Origin: CAYOSF01 sp964406605 | GTDB taxonomy: Bacteria > Chloroflexota > Dehalococcoidia > DSTF01 > RBG-16-68-14 | Assembly (NCBI GenBank): GCA_964406605.1 | Contig: CAYOSF010000004.1 | Location: 1 to 64,000 of the forward strand | Direction of reading: 5' to 3' | DNA: 64,000 bases | Part shown: positions 8,127 to 16,699 of the stretch, one piece after another | Position numbering within the stretch: the stretch's first letter is position 1 | How the letters are laid out: every line of letters starts with the position of its first letter | Notes under the pieces: model-generated | Told to the model about the DNA's origin: nothing | What the model saw: only the letters and a program-made list of their open reading frames with translations | Database searches by the model: none | Position numbers and translations under genes: made by a program

Positions 8127-9077
8127 ATGGCCCAGGATCTCGTCTGCGAGTCCGTCTTCACGCCCGGTCCACGCTGGCCTTCTTGCCATGCGGCCAGCGT
8201 TGTGTTGTTGCCTGAGGGGAGGCTGATGGCGTCCTGGTTCGCGGGCAGCCGCGAGGGCGCACCGGACGCCGCGGTGTGGGGTAGCTACCGGGAAGCCAGG
8301 GGTTGGTCAGAACCACGACTCATCGTTGACACGCCGAAGCGACCGGACGGCAATTCTGTGTTGTGGCTCGATGATGACGGAGTTCTTCGCCTGTGGTACG
8401 TCACCATGGAGGGGCGCGGGTGGGCAACCTGCTCCGTCCGTGAGCGGCGCTCCTCGGACGAGGGTCGCACGTGGGGCCCGGTCAGATACGTGAGGCGGGA
8501 ATGGGGGTGGATGGTTCGAAACGAGCCGCTGCGCTGGAACGGCCGTCTCTTGATGCCCATGTACGATGAGCATGATTGGAGCGCTTTCGTGCTGATCTCC
8601 GAGGACGGCGGCGAAACGTGGGCGCAGTCGGACACGCTCAGCTCCAAAGTCGGGCTTATTCAGCCCGCCGTCGTGCCCCTCGACGGTGGCCGGCTTCTCA
8701 TGTTCCTCCGCAGCCGTGGGGGCTTCGTCTACCGTTCGTCTTGCTCCGACGGTCTTGGGCGGCTCTGGTCGAGGCCGGAGCCCACCACGCTCGCCAATCC
8801 GAACAGCGCGGTGGAGCTGATTAGGCTAGAGAGCGGCAGGCTGCTTGCCGTCTTCAACCCGACCACCCACGGTCGCTCGCCGCTTCGCGTGGCATTGTCC
8901 GAAGACGACGGCGAGCGTTGGGACGCCTGGCGCGACCTGGAAGCCGAGCCGGGCGAGTTCTCTTATTCTACAGCCGTCCAAACGCCCGACCACCTCATCC
9001 ACGTGCTGTACACCCGGCGCCGCCAGACCATCGCTCACGTCTGCTTCGACGAAGCATGGGTCAGGGGCGCGACCTGA
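8127..9077 (+). CDS. Sialidase/BNR-repeat (exo-alpha-sialidase-like) protein
   Basis: 316 aa, six-bladed beta-propeller family. Asp-box (BNR) motifs recur: SSDEGRTWGP, SEDGGETWAQ and SEDDGERWDAW. The N-terminus (FTPGPRWPSCHAASVVLLPEGRL) resembles the start of bacterial exo-sialidase-like proteins, where an Arg binds the substrate carboxylate. No signal peptide is visible, unlike secreted sialidases, so a cytoplasmic glycoside-processing role is possible. Divergent from tetR across a 227-bp gap. Start choice is moderately certain; the ATG lacks a strong SD. Confidence 0.8.
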   Translation: MAQDLVCESVFTPGPRWPSCHAASVVLLPEGRLMASWFAGSREGAPDAAVWGSYREARGWSEPRLIVDTPKRPDGNSVLWLDDDGVLRLWYVTMEGRGWATCSVRERRSSDEGRTWGPVRYVRREWGWMVRNEPLRWNGRLLMPMYDEHDWSAFVLISEDGGETWAQSDTLSSKVGLIQPAVVPLDGGRLLMFLRSRGGFVYRSSCSDGLGRLWSRPEPTTLANPNSAVELIRLESGRLLAVFNPTTHGRSPLRVALSEDDGERWDAWRDLEAEPGEFSYSTAVQTPDHLIHVLYTRRRQTIAHVCFDEAWVRGAT

Positions 9078-9296
9078 GAGCGAAACGGCCGGGACGCGAC
9101 AGGGCGTCGCCTTCGACGGACCCAGGGCCCACCGGCAGCAAGCTGCGTTGAGCGGTCGACGTGAGCGTGGGTTCCTGGCTCGGGCGCGTTCTTGTGCTCC
9201 GGTTGACTCTTCACGTTTCCTCAGGGATGATGTGACCGCCATCTGTCTCAGGGCGTTGATGGCCCCGGTCTTTCTCGTATTCGGAGCGCCTGTCGT

Positions 9297-10691
9297 GTGC
9301 CGCATTCCTCGTCGAGCCTGATCTCGGAGGGCCCAGGCCTGCCCATCCGGGCATTGTTCGAGCCTGAGTCTGTGGCCGTAGTCGGAGTCCCCCGCGGCCC
9401 GCGGCCCGGCCAGCTCTTCCTCCAAGCACTTCTCGACCCGGGGTACGGCGGTCGCATCTACCCGGTCAATCCGAACGCCCAGGAGATCCTGGGGCTCCGC
9501 TGCTACCCGTCGGTAACGAGCCTGCCGGAAGCCGTGGACCTGGCCATCATCGCGGTGCCCGCAAGTGGGGCGATCTCCGCCGTCGCGGAGTGCGCCGAGA
9601 GGGGGGTCAAGGCGGCCGTCGTCTTCACGGCCGGGTTTTCGGAATTGGCTACAAAGGAAGGTCGCGCCCGCGAGGCTGAGCTGCTGGCGGCGGCCCGGCG
9701 CGGCCCCGTCCGTCTCGTGGGGCCGAACTGCATGGGTATCTATGTGCCGAAGAGTGGCTTGGGCAGCTTCCCGGGCCTTCCCTCCGAGCGGGGGCCGATC
9801 GCTTTCGTGTCGCAGAGCGGGTCGCTCAGCAACCGCGTGGCATGGGACGGTTCCTCGCGCGGGCTCGCCTTCAGCAAGGTGGTCAGCGTGGGCAACCAAA
9901 CCGACTTGGAGACCTCGGACTTCCTAGAGTATCTCTCGGAGGATCAAGAGACCGACATCATCGCCGCCTACGTTGAAGGAGCGAAGGACGGCCGGCGTCT
10001 CTGGCGCGCTCTCCTGCAGGCTGGTCGGCGAAGGCACGTTGTCGTCTGGAAAGTAGGTCGCACGCACAGCGGCGCTCGGGCGGCCAGCTCCCATACGGGT
10101 GCCATGGCTGGTGAGGCCGAGGTGTGGTCAGGGATGTTGCGGCAGACAGGTGCTCTCCAGGTGCGAGATCTCGACGAACTGCTGGACGTCCTGGTGGCTT
10201 TGCGATTCGTTGGCCGGCCGATGGGTCGGCGCATGGCCATCGTCACCGGTCCGGGCGGACCGGCGGTTTCCGCCGCCGATGCCTGCGAGGAGGCAGGGCT
10301 GGAACTGGCGCAGCTCTCCCGAGAGACGCGCGAGCGGTTGCGGTCCATTGTTGGCGGTGCAGGCACCAGCGTGCGCAACCCCGTAGACGTCGGGCTCGTT
10401 CTCGGGGGCGCTGCCGAAATGTATCGGCGCGCCATCGAGGCGACGATCGTCGATCCCGGCGTGGACGCGGTGGTCGTGATCGGCGGGTTCGGGCGGGGCG
10501 ACGGCTTCGAGGGGCACGACAGGGAGATGGCCGAGATGTCCCGGACCACGGCGAAGCCCATTCTGCACGTCTCGTTCGGGCCGGGCGATCCCGCGCTCGA
10601 GCGCGCCCTGGCACGGGAGGGCGTGGGCAGCTTCTCCAGCGCTGAACGCGCTCTCCGCGCATACGCCCGTGTCTGTCGGGAGCGCGTCTAA
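9297..10691 (+). CDS. ADP-forming acyl-CoA synthetase alpha subunit (CoA-binding/ligase domains)
   Basis: 464 aa. Residues about 18-115 form a CoA-binding Rossmann domain (ESVAVVGVPRG..., IYPVNPNAQEILGL). Residues 150-460 form the succinyl-CoA-synthetase-like ligase flavodoxin domains, including FVSQSGSLSN and SSHTGAMAG with the presumed phospho-His H266. These enzymes convert acyl-CoA, ADP and phosphate to acid, CoA and ATP. The ATP-grasp beta subunit is not fused and not adjacent, so the protein must pair with a distant partner or do something else. GTG start with GGAG 10 bp upstream. Confidence 0.82.
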   Translation: MPHSSSSLISEGPGLPIRALFEPESVAVVGVPRGPRPGQLFLQALLDPGYGGRIYPVNPNAQEILGLRCYPSVTSLPEAVDLAIIAVPASGAISAVAECAERGVKAAVVFTAGFSELATKEGRAREAELLAAARRGPVRLVGPNCMGIYVPKSGLGSFPGLPSERGPIAFVSQSGSLSNRVAWDGSSRGLAFSKVVSVGNQTDLETSDFLEYLSEDQETDIIAAYVEGAKDGRRLWRALLQAGRRRHVVVWKVGRTHSGARAASSHTGAMAGEAEVWSGMLRQTGALQVRDLDELLDVLVALRFVGRPMGRRMAIVTGPGGPAVSAADACEEAGLELAQLSRETRERLRSIVGGAGTSVRNPVDVGLVLGGAAEMYRRAIEATIVDPGVDAVVVIGGFGRGDGFEGHDREMAEMSRTTAKPILHVSFGPGDPALERALAREGVGSFSSAERALRAYARVCRERV

Positions 10692-10841
10692 AGGGAGATC
10701 TGTCGTCAGGGCTTGCCGTCTCAGATCTCCTCGGACCTCCCCGTGCGCCCCATGTCTGCATCGCACGAGTCGGCGGAACCACCCATCCGCGCGGCTTACC
10801 GGGCATGGCCAAGCACTGTATACTTAGCCCGCACTGTGCCG

Positions 10842-10894
10842 GGTTGTGAAGGTTCCGCGCGGCTGTTTGAGGCGCGCTGGCAGGAGGACGGCTC
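10842..10894 (+). pseudogene. Relic of a cyclase C-terminus upstream of the intact hydrolase-cyclase gene
   Basis: Reads G-C-E-G-S-A-R-L-F-E-A-R-W-Q-E-D-G-S, matching the last residues of the intact gene downstream (G-F-E-D-P-V-R-L-F-E-V-R-W-R-E-E-G, stop). Nothing upstream continues a cyclase, so this is the tail of a lost tandem copy. Its QED codons supply the GGAGG ribosome binding site of the next gene. Confidence 0.65.
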
Positions 10895-12256
10895 ATGGAG
10901 CAGCAGATCCGCTTCTGTACCACGTCGGACGGTGTGCGCATTGCGTACGCCACGGTGGGAGAGGGGCCGCCGTTCGTCTACGTCCCCGGTTGGGTGAGCC
11001 ACCTTGAGCTGGAATGGGAACACCCACCATTGCGCAGCGCGGTCGAGGAACTCGCCGAGCGCCTCACAGTGGTCCGCTTCGACAAGCGAGGCACGGGGCT
11101 GTCAGATCGAAATGTCAGCGATTACTCGGTCGAGGCGCGGTTGCGAGATCTAGAGGCTGTCGCGGATGATCTGAAGCTTCGGAGATTTGCGATTCGCGGG
11201 CTTTCGGAAGGAGGCCCAATCGCCATCGCCTGCGCGGCGCGCCATCCACGCAGAGTCACACGCCTTGTGTTGTTTGGAACCTTCGCTCGCGGCCTCGGTT
11301 TGGCCCGACCCGAGGTGAGTGATGCTCTGGTGCGGCTCGTCCGTGCAGAGTGGGGCCTTGGCTCAGAGACGCTGTCGAGAATGCTTCTGCCGGACGCGTC
11401 GCAAGAGGATCTGGAGTGGTTTGTGAAGCTCCAGCGGCAGGGCGCGAACCGAGAGGATGCTGCTGCAATGCTCGACGCGAACTACGCGGCTGACGTCTCA
11501 GACCTGCTCGGGCAAGTGAGAGCGCCCACGCTAGTTGTCCACGGCAGACGCGACAGAGCTGTACCTTTCGATCTGGGCAGAGAGCTCGCCGGCCAAATCC
11601 GCGGAGCGCGCTTCCTGCCGTTTGAAGGGGGTCACATGCCCGGCCCCGAAACGTCGCTTGTGGTCCAAGAGCGCATCCTGGAATTCGTCTTGGAGGATGC
11701 AACGATGCTTGCGGAGCAAGAAAAGTCGGAAGCAGTTCCCGCTGCGTCGGGGCCATTGACAGTTCTCTTCACAGATGTTGAGGGTTCCACATCGCTAACC
11801 CAGCGGTTGGGGGATGCTGGAGCGCGCGAGGTGCTTCGCACTCACGAACGCATTGTGCGGGAGGCCCTGCGGTCGCATGGCGGGTCAGAAGTAAAGACGA
11901 TGGGCGACGGATTCTTAGCTTCCTTCTCCTCGGCCACAAGAGCGCTGGAGTGTGCCATCGCCATGCAGCGGACGTTCGCGGAGCACGCCGAGTTGGCCGA
12001 GGAGCCCGTGTTGGTGCGTGTCGGGCTCAACGCGGGTGAGCCCATCGAAGAGCAGGACGATCTGTTCGGGACTGCTGTGATCGTGGCAGCACGTATTACT
12101 GCCAAGGCATCGGGCGGTGAGATCCTGGCATCGGATGTGGTGCGGCAGCTCGTAGCGGGCAAAGGCTTCCTGTTCTCCGACCGCGGTGACACTGCCCTGC
12201 GCGGGTTCGAGGATCCGGTGCGACTGTTCGAGGTACGCTGGCGGGAGGAAGGCTGA
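10895..12256 (+). CDS. Alpha/beta-hydrolase fused to class III adenylate/guanylate cyclase
   Basis: 453 aa, two domains. Residues 1-270 are an alpha/beta hydrolase (VYVPGWVSHLE oxyanion loop, RFDKRGTGLSD, nucleophile-elbow region IRGLSEGGPIA, late H in FEGGHMPGPE). Residues 285-453 are a class III nucleotidyl cyclase: LFTDVEGSTSLT carries the first metal Asp, MGDGFLASF the second, VRVGLNAGEP follows, then GTAVIVAARITAKASGGEILAS. The typical C-terminus LFEVRW ends the protein. It likely makes cAMP (or cGMP) in response to a hydrophobic ligand sensed by the hydrolase domain; many such fusions occur in Actinobacteria and Chloroflexota. SD GGAGG lies 9 bp upstream. Confidence 0.9.
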   Translation: MEQQIRFCTTSDGVRIAYATVGEGPPFVYVPGWVSHLELEWEHPPLRSAVEELAERLTVVRFDKRGTGLSDRNVSDYSVEARLRDLEAVADDLKLRRFAIRGLSEGGPIAIACAARHPRRVTRLVLFGTFARGLGLARPEVSDALVRLVRAEWGLGSETLSRMLLPDASQEDLEWFVKLQRQGANREDAAAMLDANYAADVSDLLGQVRAPTLVVHGRRDRAVPFDLGRELAGQIRGARFLPFEGGHMPGPETSLVVQERILEFVLEDATMLAEQEKSEAVPAASGPLTVLFTDVEGSTSLTQRLGDAGAREVLRTHERIVREALRSHGGSEVKTMGDGFLASFSSATRALECAIAMQRTFAEHAELAEEPVLVRVGLNAGEPIEEQDDLFGTAVIVAARITAKASGGEILASDVVRQLVAGKGFLFSDRGDTALRGFEDPVRLFEVRWREEG

Positions 12257-12416
12257 CCGACAGCGCCCGGAGATCGCGTTTGGCGACAGGCGTGAGAGGG
12301 ACCTGAAGGTGATCGCGGGCGGGCAGCATGTGTAGCAAGTGGCGTGGGACCGGACAAGCGATACAAGGTGCGCCGAAGCATGCGGCTAGGCGCGCTCTCA
12401 TTGAGAGAGGCTGAAC

Positions 12417-13331
12417 ATGGCAGCAAGGAACGTACCGAGCAGGGAGGACGTCCTCTCCTATCTACGCGACCGCCGAAACTGGGGGCGCTGGGGGGAGGAC
12501 GATCAGCGTGGTGCGGTCAACCTCATAACGCCTGAGAAGCGAGCCGTGGCGGCTTCTCTTGTCCGTAGCGGCCGCGCCGTCTCCCTGAGCCGAGACGTCC
12601 CTACCGCGCCTGGTCCGACCACGCCGACTCCCGCCCAGCACTGGATGCGCACTGTGGCTCAAGGAACCGGCGGCTACGCGCTGGATTACTACGGTATGGT
12701 CTACCACGGTCGTGCCATCACCCACTTGGACGCGCTCTGTCACGTGTGGGACAAGGAGGGGCTCTGGCACGGTCGTGACCCGGCCAGGGAGATCACGATG
12801 GAAGGGGCTCTTTGGGGCGCCATTCAGCACTGGCGCGAAGGAATCACGACGCGGGGGGTCCTCCTGGATGTCCCGAAATATCGAGGGGAGCTGTTCGTGA
12901 CGCTGGAGAAGCCGGTGCACGGCTGGGAGCTGGAGGAGGTGGCAGCGGCGGAAGGGGTGGCGCTGGAGCCGGGAGACGCCGTGGCCGTCTACAGCGGGCG
13001 GGAGGCCTGGCAGTCGGCCGCTTCGACGGAAGGCGGCTATGACTCGCCCAACCCCGGCCTCCACGCCTCATGTCTCCCTTTTCTTCGGGACAACGACGTC
13101 GCCGTCCTCCTCTGGGACCTGATGGACGCCAACCCAAACGAGTACGATGTCCCCTGGACGGTTCACGGTGCCATCTTCTCCTACGGCGTCGCGCTGGTGG
13201 ACAATGCGTTGCTTCAGCCGCTCGCTGAAGCCTGCGCCGAAGAAGGGCGCTACGAGTTCATGCTGACGCTGGCGCCGCTTCCCGTCGTGGGCGGCACCGG
13301 TTCGCCGGTGAACCCGATCGCCTTGTTCTGA
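12417..13331 (+). CDS. Cyclase family protein (kynurenine-formamidase-like hydrolase)
   Basis: 304 aa of the PF04199 metal-dependent hydrolase family. The signature is HLDALCHVW (HxDxxxH) after YHGRAITH, which holds the metal in kynurenine formamidase and related enzymes. The N-terminus RRNWGRWGEDDQRGAVNLITPE is typical of the long-form members found near aromatic or isatin degradation genes. Cytosolic. It probably cleaves an amide or lactone; the exact substrate is unknown. It stands alone between the hydrolase-cyclase and the signalling genes. Confidence 0.85.
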   Translation: MAARNVPSREDVLSYLRDRRNWGRWGEDDQRGAVNLITPEKRAVAASLVRSGRAVSLSRDVPTAPGPTTPTPAQHWMRTVAQGTGGYALDYYGMVYHGRAITHLDALCHVWDKEGLWHGRDPAREITMEGALWGAIQHWREGITTRGVLLDVPKYRGELFVTLEKPVHGWELEEVAAAEGVALEPGDAVAVYSGREAWQSAASTEGGYDSPNPGLHASCLPFLRDNDVAVLLWDLMDANPNEYDVPWTVHGAIFSYGVALVDNALLQPLAEACAEEGRYEFMLTLAPLPVVGGTGSPVNPIALF

Positions 13332-13483
13332 CCCACTCCGCGCCGTCTCTCGCCGTTCCGTCACTGCGCGGCTGCTGTTGTCGATCGGCGCTCGTGCCGG
13401 CCCCCTACCTATTATTGAGTATGGTGCTGCCTGGACGGGTGGTCGATACGTTCTCAGGTGGCCCGTTCTCGGGTCAGAGACGC

Positions 13484-15408
13484 ATGTCCTTCTCAGCCAA
13501 AGAGGCAAGACGTCATCCGCTTCGCCGGGTATCGGTTCGAACGATTACGGCGTTAGTGGTCATTGCTGTCCTGCTCGCGGCTGGGGTCTAGCCTATGTGA
13601 CCCACCTGGGCGGGGAGCACCGCTCCGAAACGAACGAGGTCGTCGAGCGGGAAATGGTCATGGCGCTCCAGTACCAGGAGGCCAGGCAGTCGGCTACGGC
13701 ACAGGGCGCAGCGCTCCTGGCCTACTACTTGATGCGCAGCCCTCAGTTCAGGCAGGATTTCGAGAATTCCCGCCAACTTGTAGAATCGGCGCTCTCAAAG
13801 CTTGCCATGGTGGTGCCCGACGACCACGTTGAAGAGCTGGCTAGGATCGAACGGTTGCGACAGGCTCACGAAGTGGCAGGGCAAGCGTACGCTAGGTTCT
13901 TCGAGTACGTGGACAGCGGCGATGAGGCGGCAGCGCTCGTCAGCTTGGCCGACCACGAAGCTCAGGACCAGGTGCGGTTCCTAATCGAGGATCTTGATGT
14001 AGCGTCCAGTGACGCAGCCGCCCGGCTGCTTGCCGCTCAGCAGAAGGACGAAGCAGTCCAGACCACGTGGAATCGCATCGTCCTGGTCGGCGCTGCACTG
14101 TGGGCTCTAGTGATGGGCATCGGCGGATTCGTTGCCGTTCGTTGGGTGCTCCGTCCGATGGCGCGTGTAGAGAAGGCGACCCGTGCGATGGCTTCGGGGG
14201 ATCTGAGCGTGCGCGTGCCGCCGGTAGCGCTGCGCGAACTCGATGAGCTGGCGACGTCCTTCAATATCATGGCCGAGAGTCTGGAAGAACCCACGAACCG
14301 GCTCAGGCATGCTGCGACGACGGACGGCCTCACGGGGTTGCAGAACCATCGCTCACTGCAGGACACGCTGAGCAAGGAGGTCGAGCGCGGCGTGCGCCAC
14401 GGTCATCCGCTTGCGGTGCTGATGATGGACATCGATGGGTTCAAGCTGTTTAACGACACGTACGGGCACCAAGCCGGCGACAACGTGTTGCGCCGGGTGG
14501 CGGATGTGCTGAGAAGGACCACTCGGACGAGCGACATCATCGCTCGTTACGGCGGAGACGAGTTCGTGGTCGTTCTGCCCAACACGGACCGGGCCGGCGC
14601 TGTCTCAATGGTGGACCGGATCACTGAGGCATTCTCGCGGGAGCGCGTACGCACGGGGGGAGGCGACGATCTACCGCTGGCGATCAGCGTGGGCCTTGCG
14701 GTCTGCCCCGATGACAGTCGAAACAAGCAGGAGCTGCTTGCCTACGCGGATGCTTCCTTGTACGAGGCGAAGGAGGCGTCAGCAGGCACCCTTCGGCTCA
14801 CTCGGCAGGAGCCGGCAGAGCTCATCACCTACAGGGACACGCCATTGGGAGTGCTCGACGTATTGGTGCGCGGGATCGACTCGAAGGATCGCTACACCCG
14901 GCGCCATTCCCAGCAAGACGCCGAACTCGCGGCGGAGCTGGGCGAGGAGCTCGGCCTCTCGCAAGAACCGCTCCGGGCCTTGCTGATCGCGGGTCTCCTG
15001 CACGATGTCGGGAAGATCGGCGTGCCGGATCACATTCTGAAGAAACCGGGACCTCTCACCGACGATGAGCTGGGGATGATGCAGGAGCACGTGGTGCTGG
15101 GCAAGCTCATGATCCAAGTCGTGCCCAACCTCCGTGACGTGGCCGAGGCGGTGTGCGCCCACCACGAGCGCTGGGATGGCAAGGGCTACCCGGAAGGGCT
15201 GAAGGGGGAAGAGATCCCGCTGCTGGGCAGGATACTGGCGGTGGCGGATGCGTACTCAGCGATGATCCTTGACCGTCCCTACCGGAAGGCGCTCAGCCAT
15301 GAAGAGGCGGTGGCGGAGCTCAGGCGGGGCGCCGGGACGCAGTTCGACCCAGGGCTTGTCGAGCCGTTCATCCGCCTGCTTGAGCGTCGGCGAGAATCCG
15401 CCGCGTAG
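13484..15408 (+). CDS. Membrane GGDEF-HD-GYP c-di-GMP protein, frameshifted near the N-terminus
   Basis: An ATG at 13484 opens a frame with a signal-anchor helix (RTITALVVIAVLLAAGV) that meets TAG at 13589. The rest continues one frame back from about 13590, so a -1 shift within GGGG at 13583-13586 joins them; the downstream frame alone has no sensible N-terminus. The remainder has a helical periplasmic sensor of about 160 residues, a second TM helix (about 14083-14150), HAMP, GGDEF with an intact motif at 14551-14565 preceded by an RxxD inhibitory site, and HD-GYP (HD at 15001, HHE and GYP near 15160-15192). It could both make and degrade c-di-GMP. Its catalytic half is near-identical to the second receptor at 16700. 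The shift may be an assembly indel. Confidence 0.82.
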
Positions 15409-15601
15409 AGGACTCTATCGTCCGCCGGCGGACGTTGTTCTCCCCGAGCGCATCGCCTGGGTACCAGGGAGGCGGTCGTCCACTCCCGCAGACCTAATTC
15501 GATCCGCGCATGTAGGGACTGCCGCGACCAGCCGATACATTCCCTAGGTAGCCTACCCGGTGGCGGTGGGTTCCGTTGCCATGCAAACAGGGAGGCAGCT
15601 C

Positions 15602-16678
15602 ATGCAAGTCATGAAGGTTCTGTTCCTGGTGGCTGTCCTTGGAGGAGCCGTTCTGGGGACGGCGTGCGGGGCAGGCGGAGACTCGACTGTTGGGGGCGAG
15701 CTGCACATCTACAACTGGGAAGACTACTTCGCGCCGGACACGCTTGATGATTTCGCGGCGGAGTTCGGAGTTGAGGTGTTCCTCGACACCTTCGACGACG
15801 AGTACGCGATGGCATCCGCTGTCGAGTCGGATACGTCGAAGTACGACATCGTCGTGGCATCAGACTCTCTGATAACGGAGATGGCGGAGCGGCGGCTGCT
15901 CGCTGAGATCAATCTCGGGAACGTCCCGAACCTAGCGAATATCGATCCGGGGTTCCTGGATCAGCCCTGGGACCCCGGCAACAGGCACAGCGTCCCCTAC
16001 ACCTGGGGTTCGACCGGAATCCTGTACAACACGGAGCACGTGGACTCCCCAGTCGATAGCTGGTCGCTGCTGCGCGACCCGAGCCTCGCGGGCCACGTGG
16101 CCTTGGTCAACGACTACTCCGTCGTCATCGGCCTTACCTTGAAGTCCTTGGGCTACCCGTTGAACTCCAGTGACCCAGACCAGATCGACGAGGCGGTGCA
16201 GGTGCTCAAAGACCAGCAGCCGCTGCTGGTCGGTTACCTCGACTACGACACGATGGAGGAGCTCATACTCTCCGGGGAATTGTGGGCCGTCCAGATCTAC
16301 AACGGCGACGCTGCCTTCCTGATGGAAGAGAACGACGATTTGGCGTTCTTCATCCCGGCGGAGGGCTCCGACTACTTCGTGGACAACCTGGCGATCCCGC
16401 GGGACGCGAAGAACAAGGCGGCGGCTGAGGCGTTCATCAACTACATACTGCGGCCCGAAGTCCATGCGGAGATCAGCAACTACACGCAGTACGCGACGCC
16501 GAATCAGGCAGCGTTGGAGCAGGGTCTCATCGACGAAGAACTGCTGGCGAGTGAGGCGTCGTATCCGCCGCGTGATCTTCTGGAGGCTTGGGAGCCGTTC
16601 GGAGCAGAGCAACTGAGCCTCTGGAACAAGGCCTGGGTGGAAGTCCAGGCGGCAGCCGGGCCGCCCGCCAGCGAGTAG
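15602..16678 (+). CDS. PotD/NspS-like polyamine-binding lipoprotein
   Basis: 358-aa periplasmic substrate-binding protein of the spermidine/putrescine class. It has a lipoprotein signal with Cys22 after LGTA, then IYNWEDYFAPDTLDDFAAEFG, the standard PotD opening with an aromatic polyamine-stacking Trp. SVPYTWGSTGILYN and WAVQIYNGDAA are also PotD-like. The start is set by GGAGG at 15591-15595. No permease or ATPase gene is nearby; the protein lies between two GGDEF-HD-GYP receptors, with the second starting 21 bp downstream. A sensory partner role, as with Vibrio NspS and MbaA, is more likely than transport (inference). Confidence 0.87.
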   Translation: MQVMKVLFLVAVLGGAVLGTACGAGGDSTVGGELHIYNWEDYFAPDTLDDFAAEFGVEVFLDTFDDEYAMASAVESDTSKYDIVVASDSLITEMAERRLLAEINLGNVPNLANIDPGFLDQPWDPGNRHSVPYTWGSTGILYNTEHVDSPVDSWSLLRDPSLAGHVALVNDYSVVIGLTLKSLGYPLNSSDPDQIDEAVQVLKDQQPLLVGYLDYDTMEELILSGELWAVQIYNGDAAFLMEENDDLAFFIPAEGSDYFVDNLAIPRDAKNKAAAEAFINYILRPEVHAEISNYTQYATPNQAALEQGLIDEELLASEASYPPRDLLEAWEPFGAEQLSLWNKAWVEVQAAAGPPASE

Positions 16679-16699
16679 AGAGAGGGAGAGAAGATTAGG

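Noticed and set aside
13583..13591. Programmed -1 frameshift site in the first GGDEF-HD-GYP gene
   Set aside because: GGGG before TAG could slip, but no heptameric slippery sequence or stimulatory hairpin is evident; an indel or decay is simpler.
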